Shown in pieces: positions 51,698-60,329 of a DNA stretch of 64,000 bases (position 1 is its first letter; each line of letters begins with the position of its first letter). This stretch comes from Picosynechococcus sp. PCC 7002 (GTDB lineage Bacteria; Cyanobacteriota; Cyanobacteriia; Cyanobacteriales; MRBY01), in assembly GCF_963860125.1 (NCBI RefSeq), contig NZ_CAWLFA010000001.1, forward strand, positions 1,240,001-1,304,000, in the 5' to 3' direction. The notes beneath the pieces were generated by a model. That model saw only the letters and a list, made by a program, of their open reading frames with translations, had not been told where the DNA came from and made no database searches. The position numbers and the translations under genes were made by a program.

Positions 51698-52432
51698 ATG
51701 ACTGCCCTTAGTCCTACCCACATCAACCCCAGCTACGCCCAACGTCATCCGCTGCGGGTCGTCGCCTTCGGGGATAGTTTGGTGTATGGGTTTGGCGATC
51801 CAGTCCGGGGTGGTTGGGTCGAGCAATTACGGCTCCACTGGATGGGCAATCCCCAAGGCCATGTGCTCTATAACCTCGGTGTGCGCGGTGATACGGTGAA
51901 ATTGGTGGGCGATCGCCTCGGAGCCGAGTACCAACAACGGGGTGAACTCCGCAATAAACAGCCGGATTTAATTTTGTTGTCCGTCGGGGTCAATGATTCG
52001 CCGCGCCTGGGGCGTCCCGATGGGAAAAGTTTTACGGATTTTGACCTTTTCCAAAGCCAGTTAGACAATTTATTAGCACAAGCGCAACAACTTTGTCCGG
52101 TAATTTTTATCGGTCAAGTGCCCGTTAATGAAGCCAAAATGCCTTTTCTTGACTGCCTATATTACAGTCACAGCGAACAATATCGTTACAAAGAATTGAC
52201 GAAAAAGCTGTGCGGTGATCGCCAAATTCCATACCTGGATATTTTTGATTTGTGGCTCAGTCGCGGCACCCACTGGGTCAATGAGAACCTCAGCGCCGAC
52301 GGTCTCCACCCCAACAGCGGAGGCTATGCGATGCTCTTTCAAGATGTGATCAACTGGCAGGCGATCGCCCAACTCGATTCTGGTAACACTTGCTCAATTT
52401 CATCGAAAACGCCAGTATCCCTTGGGGTTTAA
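51698..52432 (+). CDS. SGNH/GDSL-type esterase
   Basis: A 244-residue hydrolase with the GDSL block VVAFGDSLVYGFGDP near residue 28, block III (VLYNLGVRGDTVKLVGDRL and LLSVGVNDSP), and the catalytic D-x-x-H in ENLSADGLHPNSGGYAM. There is no signal peptide, so it should be cytoplasmic. The substrate is not known; the neighbouring alpha-mannosidase suggests a role in deacylating glycans, but that is only a guess. Confidence 0.88.
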   Translation: MTALSPTHINPSYAQRHPLRVVAFGDSLVYGFGDPVRGGWVEQLRLHWMGNPQGHVLYNLGVRGDTVKLVGDRLGAEYQQRGELRNKQPDLILLSVGVNDSPRLGRPDGKSFTDFDLFQSQLDNLLAQAQQLCPVIFIGQVPVNEAKMPFLDCLYYSHSEQYRYKELTKKLCGDRQIPYLDIFDLWLSRGTHWVNENLSADGLHPNSGGYAMLFQDVINWQAIAQLDSGNTCSISSKTPVSLGV

Positions 52433-52465
52433 GATAAAAGTCAGTTCTCTGGCTGAAAATATCCC

Positions 52466-55400
52466 ATGGCATCCCCTGTTATCCAAGCGACCATCGAGCA
52501 CCTAAAAAGTTTTGTTGCATTGCCGACCCAAACGACATGGCAATTTTACCAAACAGAGACCGCTGTTCCGAAAACATTTCGGCCAGATTTAGCAACCTTT
52601 CAACCCACTCAACTCGCAGCAATTCAACCAAATAATAATGGTTATCTCGTTTTTGAAAAGGGATTAAAGCTCGCTTGGTTTTACCAAAAGATCACCCTCC
52701 CTGAAAGTATTAATAATTATAATATTTCCGGATTAAATGCCCGCTTAAATCTTACTTGGTGGGCCGAAATTGCCGCAATTTTTGTCAACGGCAAATTAGT
52801 TTGTGAAGGTGATTTATTTGATTCTTCAACGCGGCTACTATTAACGGATCAGGCCCAAGCGAATCAGATTTTCAAGGTGACGATCGCCCTCGTTAGTCCA
52901 GGCCATGACATCGGCGCATTAATGAAATCTGAATTGATCTTTGAATCCCCGACCTTAGAGATTTTAGAAGCGGGGAGTTTTGCCACAGAATTGAAAATTT
53001 TGACCGACTATTTAGCGCGTCATAATCCGGAAAAGATCACTGTTGTAGAAAAACAATTAAATCGTATCCCTTGGGCGCAAGTCGCAGATACGCAAAAATT
53101 CAATCAAGCTTTAGCAGAAATTCGCACAGAACTAATATCGTTTGCCAGTTGCATTAAAACCAGAAAATTTCATGTTTTGGGTCACGCCCACCTAGATATG
53201 GCTTGGCTCTGGACAACTGCTGAAACGTGGGAAGTCGGACAACGCACGTTTCAGTCGGTTTTAAATCTCCAACGGGAATTTCCTGAACTAATTTTTGGCC
53301 ACAGCACCCCTGCTCTCTACGATTGGCTTGAAAACAATCGTCCCGATCTTTGGGAGAAAATTCAACAAGCCGTTAATCATAATTATTGGGAATTGTTGGG
53401 CGGTATGTGGGTCGAGCCCGATGTAAATTTAGTTTCTGGGGAATCAATAATTCGTCAATTTCTCTATGGCCAACAATATTTTTTAGAAAAATTTGGCCGA
53501 CGTTCAACCATTGCTTGGTTACCGGATTCCTTTGGTTTTCCGAATCAATTTCCTCAACTGGCTGAGCATTGTGACATTAAAGCATTTGGTACCGGAAAAT
53601 TACACTGGAATGATACGGCTCCTTTTCCTCATGGTTTGTTTTGGTGGCGATCGCCCGATGGGACAGAACTGTTAACCTTCATGACGCCTCCCAATGTCAC
53701 CGGAATCATGGATACCAATCCGCTGACGATGGCCAGTTATGCCCAAAAATGGGAGGATCAAACCCATTTAAAAGATATTTTTTGGTTACCTGGCGTCGGT
53801 GATCATGGTGGTGGCCCCACCAAGGATATGTTGCAGGTGGCCCGCAAGTGGCAACAGTCGCCATTTTTCCCAAAGCTGGAATTTTCCACCGCAGAAAACT
53901 ATCTCAACCACGTTAAAAAAGCCCCCGATTTACCAGTTTGGCAGGACGAACTTTATTTAGAATTGCACCGTGGGTACTACACTGTGCACCGAGATCAAAA
54001 AATCTTTAATAATCGCTGTGAAACCTTGCTGCGCCAAATCGAAATCTGGTCGGCGATCGCCAACAATTTACCCCATCCAGATCCCTTCAGATTAAACAAC
54101 TCTCAAAGCCAACTAAAAGATCTCTGGAAAAAAGTTTTATTTAATCAATTTCACGATATTTTACCAGGCACTTCTATTCCTGAAGTCTTTACAGAAGCGA
54201 ATCAACAATGGCAGGAAGTGATTAATGCTGGCGAGGCGATGTTATCCCAAAATCTACAGGCGATCGCCACACAAATCACCTATGATTGTCCCTTAGAAAC
54301 GGCAGCTAAACCACTACTTTTATTTAATGACCTCAACTGGGACCGCACAGAGGTTGTTAGTTTAAGGGTTCCCGATTTAGTGACAGTTTACGACTGGAAC
54401 GGTAACAAAGTCGAGTCACAAATTATTGTTGAAGATTTACAGACAGATCAAAATTACAAAAAATATTTATCATTTCTTGCGACAGTGTCATCCGTCGGTT
54501 ACTCCCTCTACTGGTTATCTCCCGATCCACAAGCACCAACCCAAAGAGAAGATGACTTATGCAATGAGCCAGACTTTATTTTAGAGAATGATTTTCTCCA
54601 GATTGAAATTGATCCACAAACGGGAGATATTGCGCAATATTTTGACAAAATCAACAGGAAAAATATCTTTTCTGGTGCTGGCAATCAACTGCAAGCCTTT
54701 GAAGATAAAGGTCAATACTGGGACGCTTGGGATATTGCCCCTGATTACGAAAGTAAGCCTCTCCAACCCGCTGGAGTCGTTTCAATTCACTGGCGAGAGA
54801 AAAATGCTGTGCGTTCAGTGATCCGCGTAAAAAAGCAATTAAATCAGTCCACGTTTATCCAGGACTATCAACTCGATTGCCGGGGGAAAATGCTAAAGAT
54901 TTACAGCACCGTGGATTGGCAAGCAGAACAGATTGTCTTAAAAGTTGCGTTCCCTTTTGCCATTGACAAGGCTACTTGCACCTACGAAACTCCCTGTGGC
55001 GCCATCGAACGAAAACCTGAAATCGATCCGGCAAAATGGGAAGTACCAGCCTTACGTTGGGCTGATTTTCATAATGAGAAATATGGCGTGAGTATTCTCA
55101 CAAAAAATCACCATGGCTACGATGTAAAATCCAGTCAATTGCGCCTAACATTATTAAAAAGCCCCCTCTGGCCTGACCCTAAAGCAGATCGGGGAATGCA
55201 TCACTTAGCCTATGCCCTATATCCTCACAGCGGCCCATGGCAAAGGGCGAAAACTGTTAATTTAGCGCGGAATTTCAACTCCCCTTTACGCGCAGTGGTT
55301 CCTGATCTTACTGCCAACCAAAATCAGTTACCACCTCACCATTCTTTTTTGACGTTAGGTTCAGATAATTTGGTTTTATTGGCATTAAAACAAGCAGAAT

Positions 55401-55585
55401 CCAATCAAGATTATATCCTCCGTTTTTACGAGGCCTGTGGCCAAGAAATTGAATTAAATTATCGTAATACTTTGGGGCTAACTATCACAGAACAGGTAAA
55501 TGGTTTAGAGGATACTATTTCACAAGCAATTGACACGCCTATTCAGCCCTGGAAAGTCCAGAGTTATCGATTAGAGAAACATTAA
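52466..55585 (+). CDS. Alpha-mannosidase, GH38 family
   Basis: A 1039-residue class II alpha-mannosidase. The catalytic domain shows the zinc-binding GHAHLDMAWLW near residue 239 and the nucleophile region WLPDSFGFPNQFPQL with the Asp near residue 354, then GDHGGGPTKDM. The C-terminal part is the GH38 beta-sandwich domains. No signal peptide is visible, so it probably trims internal mannans or glycoconjugates in the cytoplasm. Codon use is richer in A/T (many TTA, AAT, ATT) than its neighbours. It follows the SGNH esterase by 33 bases. Confidence 0.94.
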   Translation: MASPVIQATIEHLKSFVALPTQTTWQFYQTETAVPKTFRPDLATFQPTQLAAIQPNNNGYLVFEKGLKLAWFYQKITLPESINNYNISGLNARLNLTWWAEIAAIFVNGKLVCEGDLFDSSTRLLLTDQAQANQIFKVTIALVSPGHDIGALMKSELIFESPTLEILEAGSFATELKILTDYLARHNPEKITVVEKQLNRIPWAQVADTQKFNQALAEIRTELISFASCIKTRKFHVLGHAHLDMAWLWTTAETWEVGQRTFQSVLNLQREFPELIFGHSTPALYDWLENNRPDLWEKIQQAVNHNYWELLGGMWVEPDVNLVSGESIIRQFLYGQQYFLEKFGRRSTIAWLPDSFGFPNQFPQLAEHCDIKAFGTGKLHWNDTAPFPHGLFWWRSPDGTELLTFMTPPNVTGIMDTNPLTMASYAQKWEDQTHLKDIFWLPGVGDHGGGPTKDMLQVARKWQQSPFFPKLEFSTAENYLNHVKKAPDLPVWQDELYLELHRGYYTVHRDQKIFNNRCETLLRQIEIWSAIANNLPHPDPFRLNNSQSQLKDLWKKVLFNQFHDILPGTSIPEVFTEANQQWQEVINAGEAMLSQNLQAIATQITYDCPLETAAKPLLLFNDLNWDRTEVVSLRVPDLVTVYDWNGNKVESQIIVEDLQTDQNYKKYLSFLATVSSVGYSLYWLSPDPQAPTQREDDLCNEPDFILENDFLQIEIDPQTGDIAQYFDKINRKNIFSGAGNQLQAFEDKGQYWDAWDIAPDYESKPLQPAGVVSIHWREKNAVRSVIRVKKQLNQSTFIQDYQLDCRGKMLKIYSTVDWQAEQIVLKVAFPFAIDKATCTYETPCGAIERKPEIDPAKWEVPALRWADFHNEKYGVSILTKNHHGYDVKSSQLRLTLLKSPLWPDPKADRGMHHLAYALYPHSGPWQRAKTVNLARNFNSPLRAVVPDLTANQNQLPPHHSFLTLGSDNLVLLALKQAESNQDYILRFYEACGQEIELNYRNTLGLTITEQVNGLEDTISQAIDTPIQPWKVQSYRLEKH

Positions 55586-55608
55586 AATATGATGAATGAT
55601 GTTTCATT

Positions 55609-56166
55609 TCAAAGCTCGATTGTTTCATACATTTTGCTATTGTCCTCGACGCCACGGTATTGCCAGGCGACAGATTCGGGGTCTTTGGCCTTCGACCACT
55701 GGGCGAAATGTTGGCCCCCTTTTTGATTATGGCGACTGAGGGTCGAGGGGTTGGAACGGAGGCGGCGGGCGAGGTCAGCTTGCTTCAGGATGAGGGGACT
55801 TTTTTTTTCAGGGTTGGGTGGTATTTCGGTGGTTTGGGCCGGGCTGTCTAACTCAGATTTGAGCTGGGTGATCGCCTGTTGAATTTCTGTTTGTACCCAT
55901 TCCTGGGTTGGTACATTACTGGGTAGAGTTTCAGAGACAATAGCTTGGAGCTCATCTTTGTCTAAAACGGGAGTGGGAGTGTTGCCATTAAGGTCAGCAC
56001 TAAAAAAGATCCGCAGCACTTCGATAATGCCTGTGCCTAAGGCGGGCTTCTCTTTACCGCTTTTTTTGCCTTGGCGAGACAGACCATTTTCCAAACAAAA
56101 AGCAGTCAGACGTGCTTCAATTTCCTCGGGGAGATAGGCGGTGACGGCTTTATTTTTGGTACCCAT
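55609..56166 (-). CDS. Two-domain DNA-binding regulator (ribbon-helix-helix plus helix-turn-helix), likely autoregulated
   Basis: About 185 residues from ATG 56166 (MGTKNK); ATG 56181 in the operator region is the alternative. The N-terminal 60 residues (AVTAYLPEEIEARLTAFCLENG, then GIIEVLRIFF) look like a ribbon-helix-helix domain, and the C-terminal part has a helix-turn-helix (LILKQADLARRLRSNPSTLSRH) with an acidic/proline linker between. No known family is recognised. Three copies of an operator-like 13-base repeat lie over the promoter. It sits next to the GH38 gene, tail-to-tail. Confidence 0.7.
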   Translation of the reverse strand: MGTKNKAVTAYLPEEIEARLTAFCLENGLSRQGKKSGKEKPALGTGIIEVLRIFFSADLNGNTPTPVLDKDELQAIVSETLPSNVPTQEWVQTEIQQAITQLKSELDSPAQTTEIPPNPEKKSPLILKQADLARRLRSNPSTLSRHNQKGGQHFAQWSKAKDPESVAWQYRGVEDNSKMYETIEL

Positions 56167-56174
56167 GTTGTCAT

Positions 56175-56232
56175 AGTCCATTACTATTTCCTCGATTTTA
56201 CAAAAAAAGTAATGGATTTAGTCAATTACTAT
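56175..56232. promoter_or_regulatory. Triple operator-like repeat upstream of the two-domain regulator
   Basis: AGTCCATTACTAT (56175-56187) and AGTCAATTACTAT (56220-56232) are direct repeats differing at one base, 45 bases apart. Between them AGTAATGGA (56208-56216) is the exact inverse of TCCATTACT (56177-56185). So three copies of the same element, two direct and one inverted, cover the region just upstream of the regulator gene and of thiL. Confidence 0.6.
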
Positions 56233-56282
56233 ACTTTTTCAGAGCATAAACAATTCATCATGGAGGGCTTGGCGAGAAAACG

Positions 56283-57275
56283 ATGACGGCAGGAAAATGT
56301 CTCAAGGATTTTGGGGAAGCGGAGATTCTCCAGCGGCTGCAGCGGTTTTGTCCAGCAGAAATTATCGGCGATGATGGGGCAGTTTTAACGTTCCCCCCTG
56401 GCCAGAATTTAGTCGTGACGACGGATGTGCTGGTGGATGGCGTCCATTTTGGCGATCGCACGATGCCCCCAGAGAAAGTAGGCTGGCGAGCAGTGGCGGC
56501 AAATTTATCGGATTTAGCAGCGATGGGGGCCACACCAATCGGCATTACCGTGGGTTTATCTCTGCCTCCTGAAACACCGATTTTGTGGCTCGATCAGCTT
56601 TATCAAGGGTTAGCTGCCTGTTTAGGTCGTTATGGTACGCCTTTAGTCGGTGGGGATCTAACGCGATCGCCGGTGAAAACCATCGGCATTACGGCCTTTG
56701 GGGTGGTGTCACCGCACCGTGCGATTCAGCGCAGTAGCGCGAAAGTGGGCGATGTGATTCTCGTTACGGGTTGCCATGGGGATTCCCGTGCGGGCCTGGA
56801 ATTGCTGCTCCATACCAATGCTCGCTCTCAAACTTTATCGATAGGCGATCGCCAAGCCTTGATCCGCGCCCACCAAACGCCCCAACCCCGCCTGGATGTG
56901 CTGCCGCATTTAAACTCCTCAGATTCGCCCCCAGCAGGGATGGATAGTAGCGATGGTTTGGCCGATGCCGTGCTGCAAATTTGTCAACGCAGTGGTGTCG
57001 GTGCCGTAGTGGAAGCAGAGAAAATCCCCTTGTCCCCGGCCCTTCGGCGTTATCAAGATCCAGAAACGGCTTTGCGGTGGGCTTTGTACGGTGGCGAAGA
57101 TTTTGAACTGGTGCTTTGTCTCCCCCCGATGGCGGCGGAACGGCTCCTGGCCAAGCTTCCAGGTCAAGGGGCGATTATCGGCCAGATTACCGCCGAGCAA
57201 ACGGTGGCGATCGCCAATGGTGCAGGCCAAACCATGCCCTTAAGCCAAACTCAAACTTTTCAACACTTTGCCTAA
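56283..57275 (+). CDS. thiL: Thiamine-phosphate kinase ThiL
   Basis: ThiL phosphorylates thiamine monophosphate to the diphosphate cofactor. The 330-residue protein of the PurM fold has IIGDDGAVLTFPPGQNLVVTTDVLVDGVHF in pieces near residues 30-60, VGGDLTRSP near 120, and MDSSDGLADAV and the ATP-site GGEDFELVLCLPP near 270. Length and motifs are normal. It begins 50 bases after the operator-like repeats of the divergent regulator. Confidence 0.95.
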   Translation: MTAGKCLKDFGEAEILQRLQRFCPAEIIGDDGAVLTFPPGQNLVVTTDVLVDGVHFGDRTMPPEKVGWRAVAANLSDLAAMGATPIGITVGLSLPPETPILWLDQLYQGLAACLGRYGTPLVGGDLTRSPVKTIGITAFGVVSPHRAIQRSSAKVGDVILVTGCHGDSRAGLELLLHTNARSQTLSIGDRQALIRAHQTPQPRLDVLPHLNSSDSPPAGMDSSDGLADAVLQICQRSGVGAVVEAEKIPLSPALRRYQDPETALRWALYGGEDFELVLCLPPMAAERLLAKLPGQGAIIGQITAEQTVAIANGAGQTMPLSQTQTFQHFA

Positions 57276-57346
57276 CGTTTTCCTTGCCGAGATCCCCAGC
57301 CGAATGTGACAAAATAAGGCTGCAATCTTCTCCATGTCGGCCCTCC

Positions 57347-58168
57347 ATGAATCGCCTGAAAACCGCTGCCACTTATCTCCTTCTGGGGGCGATCGCCCTA
57401 GTGATGCTTTTTCCCCTGCTCTGGTTGTTGAGCACCGCCCTCAAATCCCCCACCGAAAACGTCTTTAGCTTTCCACCCCAACTCATTCCCCAAGCGCCGA
57501 CCCTGAGTAATTTCGTCACCGTCTGGCAACAACATCCCTTTGGCCGCTATCTCTTCAATAGCACCCTTGTTGCGGTTCTTACCGTGGGCTTTAATCTTCT
57601 GTTTTGTGCCTTGGCAGCCTATCCTTTGGCGCGTCTGGACTTCCGAGGCCGGGATGCTATTTTTGCCACCATCGTCTCGACGATCATGATCCCCTTTCAG
57701 ATCGTGATGATTCCCCTATATGTCCTGACAGTGCAGCTTGGTCTGCGTAATACCTACTTGGGGATTATTTTTCCCAGTCTGGCCTCTGCCTTTGGAATTT
57801 TCTTGCTGCGACAGGCGTTTCAAGGGGTGCCCAAGGAATTAGAAGAAGCGGGCCGCATTGATGGCTGTTCGGAACTGGGCATTTGGTGGCACATTATGGT
57901 GCCTGCCGTGCGTCCGGCTTTGATTACCTTGGCAATTTTTGTCTTTATCGGTGCCTGGAGCGATTTTCTCTGGCCACTAATCGTCATTGACCGTCCGGAA
58001 TTTTATACTTTGCCCCTGGGAGTAGCGACCTTGGCGGGCCAATTTTCCCTCGATTGGCGCTTGATCGCGGCGGGTTCGATTATCTCTATCTTGCCAGTGA
58101 TGATCCTGTTTGTTTTCCTCCAGCGCTACATCATCCCCAGTGACAGCAGCAGTGGTGTTAAGGGCTAG
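57347..58168 (+). CDS. MalG-type carbohydrate ABC transporter permease
   Basis: A 273-residue inner-membrane permease from ATG 57347; the long frame back to 57116 runs into thiL and is rejected. Six spans are seen, with the EAA loop motif ELEEAGRIDGCSELGIWWHIMVPAVRPAL and the C-terminal LQRYIIPSDSSSGVKG. This is the MalG-like partner of a MalF-type permease, binding protein and ATPase, none of which is adjacent. It ends with an 11-base overlap with holB on the opposite strand. Confidence 0.92.
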   Translation: MNRLKTAATYLLLGAIALVMLFPLLWLLSTALKSPTENVFSFPPQLIPQAPTLSNFVTVWQQHPFGRYLFNSTLVAVLTVGFNLLFCALAAYPLARLDFRGRDAIFATIVSTIMIPFQIVMIPLYVLTVQLGLRNTYLGIIFPSLASAFGIFLLRQAFQGVPKELEEAGRIDGCSELGIWWHIMVPAVRPALITLAIFVFIGAWSDFLWPLIVIDRPEFYTLPLGVATLAGQFSLDWRLIAAGSIISILPVMILFVFLQRYIIPSDSSSGVKG

Positions 58169-59111
58169 TTTGGCAAAATTCTAAGAAGAAAGTTTCCCAC
58201 ACGAGACGGGGCTGAACATAATTACGGAGGTATTTTCGGGTGGTTTCGAGGCGCTGGATCAGTTGATCATTGTGAAACCGTTGCCAGTACTGATATTGGA
58301 GGTAGTCAATAAGTTGCAATTGCACTTCTATGTCAAGGGCATTGTGAATTCCCTTCGCGAGGCTAAAAGCGCCAAGGGGGTTTTGGGGGAGTTGCTGGAG
58401 GCTTTGTAATAAATCCTGGGGGACATTACTCAGTAGCTCGTAAATTTGGATCGCGGCACCGGGACTCCCCTGGGCGATCGCCAAAATCGTTGCATCGGCC
58501 AAAATGTGTTGATAACCTTGGGCCGTTAAGATTTGCGCCACATCGTCCTGGGAAAGGCGATAAAAAGGGATCTTTTGGCAGCGGGAAACGAGGGTCGGCA
58601 ACAAACTATCGCCACTGGGGGCCAGTAAAATTAACGTCGCGTTGCCGGGTTCCTCTAGGGTTTTTAAAAGAGCATTGGCCGGAGCCTCTGCCATGGTCTG
58701 GGCCGCCTCGATCACCACCACACAACGAGGAGCTTCCAGGGCCGGACGACTGAGAAATTCCCCTAATTGGCGGATCTGTTCAATGCGAATCTGGGGCGGT
58801 GCCTTCCGTTTTAAGCCAGCTTCCTGGGCCTGGGCTGGGGTGTAGAGTTTGCCTTGGTGCTGGTAGGTGGGTTCTACCCACAGCAAATCGGGGTGATTAT
58901 TTTTTAGGAGCTTATAACGAATCAGACGTTGGGCTGCTTCTGGTACTTCCTGGGTCATAAGGGCCGTCGTAAACCCCCTGGCTGTCAAACTGCGACCAAT
59001 GCCCTCTGGCCCCGCAAATAGGTAGGCAGGAGCCAGACGATCCTGGGCGATCGCCTGACGCAAGAGTGAGACGGCTTGGGGCTGACCAAGAACCTGATCG
59101 AGAGAAATCAT
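58158..59111 (-). CDS. holB: DNA polymerase III subunit delta-prime HolB
   Basis: HolB is a clamp-loader subunit. The 317-residue protein shows SLLRQAIAQDRLAPAYLFAGPEGIGRS near residue 15 in pieces, with R in place of the Walker A lysine as in many delta-prime proteins, and VVIEAAQTMAEAPANALLKTLEEPGNATLILLA in the middle, ending with helical domain III. The tail is shorter than E. coli HolB. It overlaps the permease gene by 11 bases. Confidence 0.93.
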   Translation of the reverse strand: MISLDQVLGQPQAVSLLRQAIAQDRLAPAYLFAGPEGIGRSLTARGFTTALMTQEVPEAAQRLIRYKLLKNNHPDLLWVEPTYQHQGKLYTPAQAQEAGLKRKAPPQIRIEQIRQLGEFLSRPALEAPRCVVVIEAAQTMAEAPANALLKTLEEPGNATLILLAPSGDSLLPTLVSRCQKIPFYRLSQDDVAQILTAQGYQHILADATILAIAQGSPGAAIQIYELLSNVPQDLLQSLQQLPQNPLGAFSLAKGIHNALDIEVQLQLIDYLQYQYWQRFHNDQLIQRLETTRKYLRNYVQPRLVWETFFLEFCQTSP

Positions 59112-59178
59112 TCGGTTAGGGGCCTCCCGTTCGGTAATATAAAAAAGAATGCTTCAGCATGGTTGAAAGATATTTTTT

Positions 59179-59526
59179 ATGGCGCGTTATACTTGCTCCT
59201 ACTTCGTTGGACTCTCCGAACCAGAGATGCTCGCTTCCCTCAGGGATATCATCCAGGAATGCGACCTCAACCTCACCTATGAGACGGGAGGTTACATCAT
59301 GGCCAAAGAAAAACCCGGCAATGTTTCTTTCACCAAACTTGTGGAGCTTGAAGTCCTATTTGACCGCAACAAAGTTCAAGATGGCAAACTGCAAGTGGAT
59401 TTTGTGGCGAAAAATCAAGAACTCCCCCTCCATACCGATAACCATTGTCGGTCGATCTTTGAACAGATTTTGAAAACCGTGAACGCCCAACAGCCCTGGG
59501 AATTAGAAACAAATAACCTCGATTAA
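59179..59526 (+). CDS. Conserved cyanobacterial hypothetical protein
   Basis: A 115-residue soluble protein. The ATG at 59179 is taken; an upstream frame to 59159 is in another frame. The core YTCSYFVGLSEPEMLASLRDIIQECDLNLTYETGGYIMAKE has a conserved look, and the middle alternates charged and hydrophobic residues as in an alpha/beta fold. It resembles short hypothetical proteins kept in many cyanobacteria; function unknown. Confidence 0.75.
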   Translation: MARYTCSYFVGLSEPEMLASLRDIIQECDLNLTYETGGYIMAKEKPGNVSFTKLVELEVLFDRNKVQDGKLQVDFVAKNQELPLHTDNHCRSIFEQILKTVNAQQPWELETNNLD

Positions 59527-59648
59527 TCCCTGATTTTCCCCCAGGCTTTTGTTAAAAAAGTCCCGCTTTTCCCGACCCAGGCCATCAACAAACCGATGGG
59601 AGTATGAGAAGATAGGGGCACAAATATATGAAGAAAAATTAAATTATT

Positions 59649-59984
59649 ATGGCCGTTATTCAGTTTTCCCAAGGCGTTAATGAACCCGAAGTTCCCGGTA
59701 TCCGCTTAACCCGTTCCCCCGATGGTAGTACCGGCACCGCTGTATTTTCCTTTGAAGATCCCGCCGCCCTCGCCCAAGAAAGTACCGATGAAATTACGGG
59801 TATGTACCTCATCGACGAAGAAGGCGAAATTGTCACCCGCGAAGTCAAAGCAAAATTTTATGATGGGAAACCACGCATTATTGAAGCGCGCTTGGTGATG
59901 CGCTCGACCGCTGAATGGGATCGTTTTATGCGGTTTATGGAACGTTATGCGGCGGAAAACGGCCTCGAATTTACTAAAGCCTAG
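59649..59984 (+). CDS. psb28: Photosystem II assembly protein Psb28
   Basis: Psb28 binds the CP47 intermediate during PSII assembly and repair on the cytoplasmic side of the thylakoid. The 111-residue protein has the family pattern [20 protein letters not shown] at the N-terminus, [24 protein letters not shown] and the C-terminal [21 protein letters not shown]. Length is normal. Confidence 0.97.
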
Positions 59985-60329
59985 GCCCGGCCAAACGTCT
60001 CTCCGTCCTTGGTATTCGGTTGCCTGCTCCAGGAATATTGCCTGTCACGGTTGCGCAAATTATGATGCGTCAGATTATGGCTTGCTTTGGTATTCACGAG
60101 CCAAATGCCAGGGGCGATCGCCTTTTGATCGCCGATAGAATTCTATGGCCTGGCGTATTTTCCCCACTCTCTCACCGAAAACGGGAGTGATACCATAATT
60201 AAAAAAAGTTATTAAATTAATATTTGCGATCGCCCAACGCCAGACCCAAAATTGAGGAAATGGCGTTTAGTCAGTGCCAGCGCAATGAGTATATTTTTCC
60301 CCTAATCCTCCGTTTGTAATCAAAATCCT
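59985..60329. other. 345-base spacer between psb28 and secA
   Basis: Short frames here (for example 59947-60138) look spurious. HIP1 sites are at 60226-60233 and just before 60120. An AT-rich stretch near 60197-60222 could hold the secA promoter. No terminator hairpin with a T run is seen. Confidence 0.5.

Noticed and set aside
52466..56232. Considered the GH38-regulator segment as a mobile island
   Set aside because: No integrase, transposase, terminal repeat or tRNA boundary is visible; HIP1 sites occur inside the GH38 gene.
59947..60138. 63-codon frame overlapping the end of psb28
   Set aside because: Starts inside psb28 in another frame and shows no conserved pattern.
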